Positions 26,442 through 34,278 of a DNA stretch of 64,000 nt are shown here, one piece after another; position 1 is the stretch's first letter, and each line of letters opens with the position of its first letter. Under the pieces are notes generated by a model. It was not told where the DNA came from and ran no database searches. It saw only the letters and a program-made list of their open reading frames with translations. Made by a program: the position numbers and the translations under genes. Where the stretch lies: assembly GCF_001700435.1 (NCBI RefSeq), contig NZ_LYPC01000014.1, forward strand, positions 620,001 to 684,000, written 5' to 3'. Origin of the DNA: Paenibacillus pectinilyticus. GTDB taxonomy: Bacteria; Bacillota; Bacilli; Paenibacillales; NBRC-103111.

Positions 26442-27539
26442 ATGCTGCGCTTAATGATCATAGACGACGAGGAAATGGCGATAAGAAGATTGAAGCGCCT
26501 CTTGTCTGAAATGGGTGGAATCGGAAGCATCGAAACATTCTTAGATCCTCAGGAAGGATATGAATATGCAAAAGAGCATGACGTCGATGTCGCTTTTCTT
26601 GACATCTCCATGCCCGATATAAACGGAATGAGAATGTCGGTGTTGTTAACCGAGATGCGGCGAAATATCGATATTGTGTTAGTGACAGGTTCTGATGAGC
26701 ATGCCGTTAGGGCCTATGAAATTAACGTGCTGGATTATATCGTAAAACCCGTTACGTCGGAGAGGCTGGCAGTCACCATGGAGAAGATTCGAAGGGTTCG
26801 TCGTCAGGAGGAACCCATCCCGAATCTGGACGTTCAATTGTTCGGAGGTTTGAAAATTATCCGCCGTACGAGCGAAGGAAAGAAAGAGACAGTTCGATTG
26901 CGAAGTCCGAAAACTGAGGAATTATTTGCTTTCCTAGCTTGCAAAAGAACGGTCACCCGGGAAGAAGTGACGGACATGTTGTGGCAGGATTTAGCCCCGG
27001 ACAACGCAATGAAAAATTTGAATTCAACGCTGTACGCTATCCGCAAAGCGATTGGATACGACCGGTCGGGCGGCGGGATTACAACAGCTGGCAACGAGAT
27101 TCGCTTGGAAACGGACGACCTGAGGTGCGATCTATATGAGTTTGAGCGATTAATGAAGGAACTTAGACGATCGCCCGGTGAGAGCGCGGCTCTGTTGGAA
27201 GAGTCGGAAGCTCTTTATAAGGGACCTCTACTGCAAGGCAGATCCTATGAGTGGGCCATCGAGCTAAGTCGATCATTAGAGCATCAGTTTATAGATGTAT
27301 TGGAGCAGACTGCTCAGCATCATCGGAACCATGATCGTCCGCAGCAAACGCTGCATTTCTACAGTGAAATACTGAAGATCGATGATATGAGGGAAGATAT
27401 TCATTACAAAATGATGCAGTTATATGCAGAGCTCGGACGAAAAAATGAAGCGATGAGGCAGTATCGCGAATTGGAGCAATTGCTGCAACGAGAGCTTGGG
27501 ACATCGCCGGATCGTCGACTGGAGGATGTAATTTCATAA
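26442..27539 (+). CDS. Response regulator with SARP-like BTAD output (REC-wHTH-BTAD)
   Basis: 365 aa. N-terminal receiver with phospho-acceptor D54 (FLDISMPDING), then a winged-helix trans_reg_C-type DNA-binding domain (about 130-215, LRSPKTEELFAFLACKR) and a C-terminal bacterial transcriptional activator TPR-like domain (about 225-360). It begins 3 bases after the kinase stop, so it is the cognate regulator of that kinase. Target genes are not apparent; the adjacent polysaccharide locus or the cassette downstream are possibilities. Confidence 0.9.
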   Translation: MLRLMIIDDEEMAIRRLKRLLSEMGGIGSIETFLDPQEGYEYAKEHDVDVAFLDISMPDINGMRMSVLLTEMRRNIDIVLVTGSDEHAVRAYEINVLDYIVKPVTSERLAVTMEKIRRVRRQEEPIPNLDVQLFGGLKIIRRTSEGKKETVRLRSPKTEELFAFLACKRTVTREEVTDMLWQDLAPDNAMKNLNSTLYAIRKAIGYDRSGGGITTAGNEIRLETDDLRCDLYEFERLMKELRRSPGESAALLEESEALYKGPLLQGRSYEWAIELSRSLEHQFIDVLEQTAQHHRNHDRPQQTLHFYSEILKIDDMREDIHYKMMQLYAELGRKNEAMRQYRELEQLLQRELGTSPDRRLEDVIS

Positions 27540-27561
27540 ACCGACCACAATATGCTGAGAG

Positions 27562-27585
27562 CGTCCCTGATGGGACGTTTTTTTT
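27562..27585 (+). terminator. Terminator after the REC-BTAD regulator
   Basis: CGTCCC-TGAT-GGGACG stem followed by eight T residues; separates the kinase pair from the rtcB cassette. Confidence 0.85.
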
Positions 27586-27735
27586 ACTATTATTTGATGC
27601 GGCTAAAGATTTATAGGTTGCCGAGCAATGTTGGAAGAAAATGCTAAAATTCTCACCTGTCGTCATACTTTCACCCTGTTCGTGCGTAGGGAAATAAGCG
27701 AAGATAGCTCTAGAAGAAAAACGGAGGTTAACCAA

Positions 27736-29154
27736 ATGGATATGAAAACAATGGTGCACGGCGGTAATCATTACGAAATGAATCTAGAGCATGGCAATCT
27801 TCATGTGTTTGCTAATCCGGATGTGTTTCAATCTTTTGAAAACAAAGTATTTGAAATGGCAGATAATAACCTGCGGATTCCGCGCAATATGCATATGAGC
27901 TACACGCCTGACGCCCATGTTGGTATTGGTACATGCATTGGGACAACGGCAGTTTGGAGTATGAAAGATGGGTTCGTTTCCCCTTCCATTGTAGGGGTGG
28001 ACATAGGCTGTGGCATGCGTGTGCACACGACATCTCTGCATAAACGTGATATGCAAGACAAAGGTGTTCGTAGAGCATTAATTAAAGCGATCGAGAAATA
28101 TGTCCCAACCAACGAGCGTACCAATACGAATTATGCAGATATCGATATCATGGATGTCGTCAAAAACGGTTTAAAAGGACTCCCAGCGAAATATATAACA
28201 GCTGAACAGTGGCTGACACATGTCGAAGAGTCAACGTTCAAATTTGATCATGACTACCTTGCAAGGTTGCCGGAAAAAATCCGCAAATATGCCCACGGGC
28301 AGCTTGGGTCGCTCGGTGGTGGGAACCATTTTATCGAGATTCAGTATCTCGAAGTGGCGGAGGCTCAGAAGGATTTGGCGGCAAAATGGGGCTTATTCGA
28401 TGGTCAGGTTGTCGTGATGATTCATTCTGGCTCTCGTGCATGGGGAGCTATGTTGGGGCAAGAATTCACCAAGGTGTTCAGAGAAGCGATGTACAGCTGG
28501 GGTGTTGTCAATCCAGATCGGAATCTCTTATACGCGCCAATTGCAAGTCATGAAGGGCAAACCTACTTAAATCTCATGTATTCCGCTCTAAACTTTGCAG
28601 TCAGTAATCGTCATATGATTGCCTTCGGTGTGCAAGAAGCGTTCCGAGAAGTATTGGGCGAAAATATGGAAATGCCAGTCTTGTATGACCTCATGCATAA
28701 CTACGCGCTAAAGGAATTTCACCGCAATCAACCGATGCTTGTGCATCGGAAGGGTGCGACTAGAGCGCTGCCGCCAGGTCATTTCCTGAATGCAGCCCCC
28801 TATAGAGAGACGGGTCATCCGGCATTAATCCCTGGTTCTATGGGAACCTCATCCTACATTATGGTGGGGAGAGACGAAGGGGTGAAGAACTTCTACTCCA
28901 TTTGTCACGGTGCGGGCAGAGCGAGATCACGGAAAGCAACCAAAGAGCTTGTCACCGTTGATCAATTCGCACAATCTATGAAAGTTGGGACGGATGATGA
29001 GATATTGGTTAATCATCGCTCCCTGCAAACCATCCTTGATGAATGTCCGCAAGCCTATAAAGATGTGGATCAAATTATTGATAGTGTTGTGGGTGCATCA
29101 TTAGCTGATGTGGTGGCGACTTGTAAGCCGATGGTTGCGATTAAAGGTGTTTAG
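27736..29154 (+). CDS. rtcB: RtcB-family RNA ligase, first copy
   Basis: RtcB joins RNA 2',3'-cyclic-phosphate or 3'-phosphate ends to 5'-OH ends using GTP and Mn2+, repairing broken tRNA and other RNA. The 472-aa protein keeps all active-site residues: D89 and C92 (DIGCG), N197-H198 (GGNHF), H230 (MIHSGSRAWG), H293 (NRH) and the guanylylated H391 (CHGAGR). Start chosen at the ATG 27736 with a GGAGGT site; an upstream 36-codon extension has no site. It opens a cassette with a band-7 protein, a second RtcB and TatD. A paralogue about equal in length lies at 31059. No RtcA, RtcR or Ro-protein gene is visible. Confidence 0.95.
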   Translation: MDMKTMVHGGNHYEMNLEHGNLHVFANPDVFQSFENKVFEMADNNLRIPRNMHMSYTPDAHVGIGTCIGTTAVWSMKDGFVSPSIVGVDIGCGMRVHTTSLHKRDMQDKGVRRALIKAIEKYVPTNERTNTNYADIDIMDVVKNGLKGLPAKYITAEQWLTHVEESTFKFDHDYLARLPEKIRKYAHGQLGSLGGGNHFIEIQYLEVAEAQKDLAAKWGLFDGQVVVMIHSGSRAWGAMLGQEFTKVFREAMYSWGVVNPDRNLLYAPIASHEGQTYLNLMYSALNFAVSNRHMIAFGVQEAFREVLGENMEMPVLYDLMHNYALKEFHRNQPMLVHRKGATRALPPGHFLNAAPYRETGHPALIPGSMGTSSYIMVGRDEGVKNFYSICHGAGRARSRKATKELVTVDQFAQSMKVGTDDEILVNHRSLQTILDECPQAYKDVDQIIDSVVGASLADVVATCKPMVAIKGV

Positions 29155-29625
29155 AAAATGGTAGTGATGATAGACGTCAATGGACGTATATTCATAAATT
29201 TGAATGTAGGTACGGATGACTTTACCTAGGCTAGGATTTCAAATCGTCCAGCAGTGCAACACATTTCTATGTGTTTGTATACTGTAATGTTCATTTCGGC
29301 CTACATTTCCCTGGTGAAGGGGTTCGAATCCCCAATCGTGTTGAACGATTAATCTAGCTGTAAAAACCCTAAATGATCGTGTACTGGAGTCTTCTGTGGC
29401 TTTCAAATGGCACACTGCGCTACGGCTATGCAGTCTGCAGATACCGATTGCAAGCATGCTTAAAACCGTTTGTAAATGGCGGGCAGATTACGGTTTAATA
29501 GTGAAACCCAACGTCTCCAACTAGTTTTCGAATGGCGTTATACATGACTTGTATTCTTAAGCAGAACTCCGCCCTAAGCGCAGGAGGACTCCAACTACGT
29601 GATCTACCCTTCAAGGAGGTTTACC
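29155..29625 (+). ncRNA. Gene-free, hairpin-rich spacer with a tRNA T-arm motif; candidate structured RNA
   Basis: 471 bases without a plausible coding frame, between rtcB and the band-7 gene. Visible local structures are TAGGTA/TACCTA (29216-29237 area), AACACAT-TTCT-ATGTGTT (about 29268-29285), GGGG-TTCGAAT-CCCC (29319-29333, a textbook tRNA T-stem/T-loop), AATCGT-GTTGA-ACGATT (29334-29350), and AAACCGT / ACGGTTT (about 29463-29497, 20-base loop). CCCT at 29309-29312 can pair with AGGG at 29318-29321 and would compete with the T-arm. No complete cloverleaf was found: no acceptor stem partner or D-arm. It may be a processed RNA, a repair-enzyme decoy or a structured mRNA spacer. Confidence 0.45.
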
Positions 29626-30741
29626 ATGTTTAAAAAAGTGACGATTCAAAATGACGAACGAGGACTGCTTTTTCGTAAAGGCAGCTACTATAAAAGCTTA
29701 CAACCAGGCACATATCGCCTGTCACCCTTTTCGGATGATCATGTTGAGATTTTAAATGTCATGCACCGTTTTCATGTAGAAGGGAAAGATCTGCCATTGT
29801 TTATACATGACGATATACTCATTCAAGAGCTGGATATCATACAGGTTCAAGACCATGAATATGTCCTGCATTATGAAGATGGCAAGCTCGTTGAATTGTT
29901 GACAACTGGAAGCTATGCTTTTTGGAATGTTTTGAAGAAGCACACCTATCTTCGTGTAGATATCCGTCAGCCTGAATTACCTAATGAAATTGATCTCGCG
30001 ATCCTTCCTAAGATAAGTAGTTACTATCAAACCTTTGATGTGGCTAATCACGAGTGTGGCGTTCTGTTTTATAACCATGTCATGCAAAAAGAGCTGGCTC
30101 CTGGCAGATATTATTTTTGGAGGGGACCAATTGGCGTATCTGTGAAAACCATTGATCTGCGTCAACAGCAAATGGATATGACAGGGCAAGAAATGATGAC
30201 GGAGGATAAGGTAACCCTGCGACTTAACTTTGTATGCCAATATCGTATTATGAACCCACTTCGAGCGCTTGAAATCAAATCGTTTGAAGATCAAATGTAC
30301 ATTGGGCTGCAGCTTGTCTTACGTGAGTATGTGGGTACTTTGAAATTAGATGATTTGCTGAAAATGAAACAAGAAATCTCCAGTTACGTTTTGACACGCT
30401 TGAATGAGAAAAGTGTAGATTATGGCGTACAGTTCTTGTCAGCCGGTGTGAAAGATATTATTTTGCCAGGCGATATAAAGGATATCCTGAATACGGTCTT
30501 GTTGGCTGAGAAGAAAGCGCAAGCCAATCTCATTACGCGGCGTGAGGAGACAGCTTCTACGAGAAGCCTGTTGAATACGGCTAAGCTTATGGATGAGAAC
30601 CAAACCCTGTTTCGCCTAAAGGAGCTGGAGTTCCTTGAGAAGATTTGTGAGAAAATCGGGACGATTTCTTTTAACGGTGGAGGCAACTTATTGGAGCAGT
30701 TGAACTCATTTGTTGGAGAAAGAAACATGTCCAAGAACTGA
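29626..30741 (+). CDS. Band-7/SPFH (slipin-like) protein without a membrane anchor
   Basis: 371 aa. The SPFH/band-7 core is about residues 135-330 (repeat of the ECGVLFYNHVMQKELAPGRYYFW type and DLRQQQMDMTGQEMMTEDKVTLRLNF split across the beta-sandwich), followed by a helical oligomerisation tail. The N-terminal 130 residues contain a related, diverged half (ERGLLFRKGSYYKSLQPGTY), suggesting internal duplication. Unlike membrane slipins no N-terminal hydrophobic hairpin is present, so a cytosolic scaffold is likely. The ATG at 29626 has an AAGGAGG site with 6-base spacing. Its place between two rtcB genes implies a role in RNA repair, as a platform or sensor; this is inference. Confidence 0.8.
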   Translation: MFKKVTIQNDERGLLFRKGSYYKSLQPGTYRLSPFSDDHVEILNVMHRFHVEGKDLPLFIHDDILIQELDIIQVQDHEYVLHYEDGKLVELLTTGSYAFWNVLKKHTYLRVDIRQPELPNEIDLAILPKISSYYQTFDVANHECGVLFYNHVMQKELAPGRYYFWRGPIGVSVKTIDLRQQQMDMTGQEMMTEDKVTLRLNFVCQYRIMNPLRALEIKSFEDQMYIGLQLVLREYVGTLKLDDLLKMKQEISSYVLTRLNEKSVDYGVQFLSAGVKDIILPGDIKDILNTVLLAEKKAQANLITRREETASTRSLLNTAKLMDENQTLFRLKELEFLEKICEKIGTISFNGGGNLLEQLNSFVGERNMSKN

Positions 30742-30795
30742 TAAATTTTATTAATAGACATGATCATTATAATTAATCTTTCCGCCGCAGATGGA

Positions 30796-30825
30796 TTGAC
30801 AGTTCTTACCTTTGACTCGTATGAT
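30796..30825 (+). promoter_or_regulatory. Sigma-A-type promoter for the leader ORF and second rtcB
   Basis: TTGACA, 18-base spacer, TATGAT. It is the best consensus promoter seen in the window and lies 32 bases upstream of a small ORF with a strong ribosome-binding site. Confidence 0.7.
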
Positions 30826-30857
30826 GTTTGTAAATGAATGGAAAGGAGGCCGACGAT

Positions 30858-30947
30858 ATGATTCGCAATCAAATTTCTATCAATAACCTGACAACTGAAA
30901 AGCAATTTATCCCATCGGTCTCAACCGGATTTGTGACGAATACGTAG
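30858..30947 (+). CDS. 29-residue leader-type ORF upstream of the second rtcB
   Basis: ATG with an AAAGGAGG site at 8-base spacing opens a 29-codon frame (begins MIRNQISINN, ends GFVTNT) and stops at TAG 30945-30947. It has no signal peptide or hydrophobic segment and is rich in Asn, Thr, Ile and Ser. It lies between a consensus promoter and an intrinsic terminator, both ahead of the second rtcB, which is the classic position of a leader peptide controlling transcription attenuation. It could instead be a small functional protein. Its stop codon forms part of a downstream hairpin (30945-30967). Confidence 0.55.
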   Translation: MIRNQISINNLTTEKQFIPSVSTGFVTNT

Positions 30948-30967
30948 GTACGCATTACGTACGCCTA
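30945..30967 (+). other. Hairpin overlapping the leader stop codon
   Basis: TAGGTACG - CATTA - CGTACGCCTA; arms pair with a two-base bulge (CG) on the 3' side. The 5' arm contains the leader ORF's TAG, so a ribosome at the stop would melt it. Confidence 0.5.
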
Positions 30968-30987
30968 GTTTAAATTTGACATGATAT

Positions 30988-31019
30988 AGCCGTAGACGAT
31001 GTTGGTCTATGGCTTTTTT
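30988..31019 (+). terminator. Intrinsic terminator in front of the second rtcB (candidate attenuator)
   Basis: AGCCGTAGAC-GATGTTG-GTCTATGGCT stem with wobble pairs, followed by six T residues. It ends 39 bases before the rtcB start and no promoter is visible in that gap, so rtcB expression must read through it. Confidence 0.8.
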
Positions 31020-31058
31020 GCGTCCACATCATAAGGGAAATAGAGAGGAACATAACGA

Positions 31059-32480
31059 ATGAAAGAAAATTATAGTAGGCAGGTCCAGCTCCCATCAGGA
31101 GTCGTCCATGTGTACGCAGGATCTGAGTTGTTTAATGCGTTAGACTACCAAGTATTTCAGATGGCCAACAACAATTTGCAGATACCCAATCAAGTGTATA
31201 TGAGTTATACGCCTGACGTACATGTCGGTGTTGGTACATGTATAGGCACGACAGCGGTTTGGAATATGCATAACGGATATGTATCACCGTCCATTGTTGG
31301 CAGCGATATTGGTTGTGGCATGCGCGTGCATATGACGAATTTGCATAAAGATGAATTAAAGGAAGTGAAGCTGCGCCGCAAGCTGGTGAAGACGATCGAG
31401 AAGTATTTGCCCGTTGAAGATCACGCGCGTGGCCATTTCTCTGACATTCGATTGGAACACATCGTCACCAAAGGACTGCATGGACTTCCAAAGAAGTATA
31501 TACCCGACGGCTATACACCTCGTAAGGCGACATCGCTTACACATGTAGAGAGCAGTAAGTTTTCAATGGATGAAAATGCCTTGAATCGATTGTCGAGCCA
31601 AGTTTGGCATCGATCACATCGTCAGCTTGGGACGCTGGGGAATGGGAACCATTTTGCAGAAATTCAGTCGATTGAAATTGCGGAAGAGAACAGGGAGGTG
31701 GCTGAAGCCTGGGGACTATTTGATGGTCAAGTGGTCATTATGATTCACTCGGGATCGCGCGCATGGGGTGGCTCTGTGAGTCAAACTTGCAGCAGTGACA
31801 TGTTGAAGGTAATGCGGATGAACGGATTAGGAACGGCCGATCCTAAGCTGTTGTTTGCACCTTTAGAACATTCGGCAGCTCAGACTTATGTGAATCTGAT
31901 GTATTCAGCGCTCAATTATGCGGTTGTAAATCGCCACTTGATTGCCTATGCCATTCGGGAGGCTGGAAAAGATGTGTTTGGCTCGAAGTTTGAAATGACC
32001 ACTTTGTATGATCTTATGCATAACTACGCGTGGGAGGAAAAGCATGAAGGGCAGTCCTATTTTGTTCATCGCAAAGGGGCAACGAGGTCGCTTCCACCCG
32101 GGCATCCTGATAACCCACAGCCTTATTTAACAACAGGTCACCCCGCACTGATTCCGGGTTCAATGGGGACAGCATCCTACATTATGGTAGGAGCAACGGA
32201 TGGCAAAGCCAACTTTCACTCCATTTGTCATGGAGCAGGACGAATTCGCTCACGGAGTGCGACGAAAAGATTGATTACCCTGAATGAATTTGCTTCTTCC
32301 ATGCGAGTAGGTACGGATGAGGAAATTGTAGTAAACCAAAGGTCGTTAGAGTCTATTCTAGATGAATCGCCTCAAGCATACAAAGATGTGGATCAGATTA
32401 TTGAAAGTGTCGTCGGAGCGGGCTTAGCTAAAGTTGTAGCTAAATGTAAACCTATGGCGACAGTAAAAGGTGCTAAATGA
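31059..32480 (+). CDS. rtcB: RtcB-family RNA ligase, second copy
   Basis: 473-aa paralogue of the ligase at 27736, collinear over its whole length and clearly diverged (its insert region PDGYTPRKATSL differs). All catalytic residues are kept: DIGCG, GNGNHF, MIHSGSRAWGG, VNRH and CHGAGRIRSR. An AGAGAGGA site precedes the ATG. It is located downstream of a leader ORF and an intrinsic terminator and 25 bases before tatD, with which it forms an operon. Two intact ligases in one locus suggest different substrates or conditional induction of the second. Confidence 0.95.
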   Translation: MKENYSRQVQLPSGVVHVYAGSELFNALDYQVFQMANNNLQIPNQVYMSYTPDVHVGVGTCIGTTAVWNMHNGYVSPSIVGSDIGCGMRVHMTNLHKDELKEVKLRRKLVKTIEKYLPVEDHARGHFSDIRLEHIVTKGLHGLPKKYIPDGYTPRKATSLTHVESSKFSMDENALNRLSSQVWHRSHRQLGTLGNGNHFAEIQSIEIAEENREVAEAWGLFDGQVVIMIHSGSRAWGGSVSQTCSSDMLKVMRMNGLGTADPKLLFAPLEHSAAQTYVNLMYSALNYAVVNRHLIAYAIREAGKDVFGSKFEMTTLYDLMHNYAWEEKHEGQSYFVHRKGATRSLPPGHPDNPQPYLTTGHPALIPGSMGTASYIMVGATDGKANFHSICHGAGRIRSRSATKRLITLNEFASSMRVGTDEEIVVNQRSLESILDESPQAYKDVDQIIESVVGAGLAKVVAKCKPMATVKGAK

Positions 32481-32505
32481 AACATGTGAGAGGAGGCACA
32501 CTACA

Positions 32506-33297
32506 ATGACTAATCAACTTATCGACATAGGTGTGAATTTAATGCATCGCTCTTTTGATCAAGACCGCGACGAGGTGGTTGCAAGGGCAGTTGCGTCGGG
32601 AGTGACCCCACTCCTATTGACGGGCACAAGCATAAGAAGCAGCGACGATGCGTCGCGATATGCAAGTAGATTTCCTGGGAAATTATTTACGACAGCAGGG
32701 ATACATCCGCACGACACACGCAATTGCAAAGCGCACACGATGGATAAGCTGCGTCAACTGGCGAAGCTGCCTCAAGTGGTTGCTATTGGTGAATGTGGAC
32801 TGGATTATAACCGTGATTTTTCACCTCGCGATGTACAACGGAAATGGTTTGAGGAACAGATTCAGCTTGCCTGCGAGCTGCAAATGCCGCTTTTCCTGCA
32901 TGAGAGAGAAGCTCATTATGATTTCGTTCGTCTCATGAAGCCGTATGTCGGTTCAATTAAAAAGGCTGTTGTCCATTGCTTTACGGGATCGCTGCAAGAA
33001 CTGCAGGTTTATCTACAGCTAGGATTTTATATCGGAATTACAGGCTGGATTTGCGATGAACGTAGAGGCAAGCACTTGCGTGAGTTGGTGAAGAAAATAC
33101 CATTAGATCGTTTAATGCTAGAAACCGATGCGCCATTTCTTACCCCAAGGGATTTGCCCATAAAGCCGCAGGATGGCCGCAATGAGCCTGCTTTTCTCCC
33201 GCACATTGCAGCGACAGTTGCTGCATGTCTGGGTAGATCTGCCCAGGAAGTTTCAGATGCAACAGCACAAACAACGAAGGATTTTTTTGGGATTTGA
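32506..33297 (+). CDS. tatD: TatD metal-dependent 3'-5' exonuclease (E. coli TatD subtype)
   Basis: 263-aa TIM-barrel nuclease. The N-terminus DIGVNLMHRSFDQDRDEVV matches the E. coli TatD type rather than the usual Firmicutes YabD/YcfH type (which begins DTHCHL). Metal-site motifs are present: AGIHPHD, IGECGLDY, VHCFTG and LETDAPFL. E. coli TatD trims single-stranded DNA and also RNA from 3' ends. The ATG at 32506 has an AGAGGAGGC site; an upstream frame from 32470 lacks one. Being 25 bases behind rtcB suggests it trims damaged 3' ends before ligation; that role is inferred. Confidence 0.9.
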   Translation: MTNQLIDIGVNLMHRSFDQDRDEVVARAVASGVTPLLLTGTSIRSSDDASRYASRFPGKLFTTAGIHPHDTRNCKAHTMDKLRQLAKLPQVVAIGECGLDYNRDFSPRDVQRKWFEEQIQLACELQMPLFLHEREAHYDFVRLMKPYVGSIKKAVVHCFTGSLQELQVYLQLGFYIGITGWICDERRGKHLRELVKKIPLDRLMLETDAPFLTPRDLPIKPQDGRNEPAFLPHIAATVAACLGRSAQEVSDATAQTTKDFFGI

Positions 33298-33377
33298 TTT
33301 ATGATCGCATCGTATCGTGAACCAGGCCAACAAATGGCGTATAATGGTAATCGAAAAGAGATGTCCGTAAGAAGGAT

Positions 33378-34235
33378 GTGGCACGGGTGTTAACAGATGT
33401 GATCTCCGCACTGCTGGAAATAGCAGATTTAAAAATCCTAAAATTTGATAGCCATCATCGAAATGAGATGAACTATCGCGATCGGATTTTTGAAGAGTAC
33501 TATATGATGACTTATATACGTAAAGGATCTGCCAAGCTGAAAGTGCAGGATAAGATATATAATTTGCTGCCTGGAACCGTTATCTTTATACCTCCTCATC
33601 TCAAGCATGATCAATACAAAGATAGTGAGGAAGAGACTGAATTCCTTTGGTGGCACTTTACGTACAACATTCATCAGGTTGTGGATGTCTTGCCATTTCT
33701 ACACATTCCCTACATCTATCCTTTGAAAAACCATACCAGATTTGAGGAAGTAATCAGCGGTTTATGCCGGTACATCGCAAAGCGAAGGAAATTCTACTAA
33801 GCGGTAAATTAGGCAAAGTACTTAGTTTTAGCACAACGTTTGGGCACTCAGGACCCGAGCATTGGAGCGTGGATGGCAAAAATAGCTAGTCAAGAGCATG
33901 CCTTTTCAGGCGCACTAGGCGATTTAGGCATCCATAAAGTTGATTTGCTGCAGTGGCTGCTGGTTGATCGTTTCAGCGAAGTGGGGGCTTTGTGCTCAAC
34001 CTTGCACAAGCCTACGAATGTAGATGATCATGCGTTGCTACTGTTAAAAACTTCCAATGGGAATGCAGGCTCCTTAACAGCTAGTTGGACTTACTATGCC
34101 AAAGAGATAAATACGACGATTCTGTTCTCTGAAAAAGGGATAGTAATCATCGGGACAGATCCATCTTTCGGTGTGATTGTCGAATATCAGGATGGATCAC
34201 GAGAGTGCTATGATACGACCACTATAGGAAATTAA
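33378..34235 (+). pseudogene. Decayed chimera: AraC N-terminal half joined to a Gfo/Idh/MocA C-terminal half
   Basis: 33378-33800 encodes the cupin half of an AraC regulator (FEEYYMMTYIRKGSAKLKV, PGTVIFIPPHLKH) and stops without any helix-turn-helix. In another frame, about 33774-33890, the text AKEILLSGKLGKVLSFSTTF then FGHSGPEHWSVDG is typical of Gfo/Idh/MocA oxidoreductases, and after a further frameshift 33840-34235 continues the same family (GALGDLGIHKVDLLQWLL). The Rossmann N-terminus is missing. The junction near 33765-33780 looks like an old deletion that joined two neighbouring sugar-utilisation genes. Not expected to make a working protein. Confidence 0.75.
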
Positions 34236-34278
34236 AAACAGAGTACGCAACGTTGCGCGCTCTGTTTTCTTTTTTTTA
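34235..34278. terminator. Bidirectional-looking terminator
   Basis: AAAACAGAG / CTCTGTTTT outer stem with inner GCAAC-GTTGC and a long T-run on the plus strand; it separates the pseudogene from the convergent ABC genes. Confidence 0.8.

Noticed and set aside
29262-29345. A complete tRNA gene around the T-arm motif
   Set aside because: No upstream segment pairs with the seven bases after the T-stem and no D-arm or anticodon arm of proper size fits, so only a T-arm-like element is claimed.
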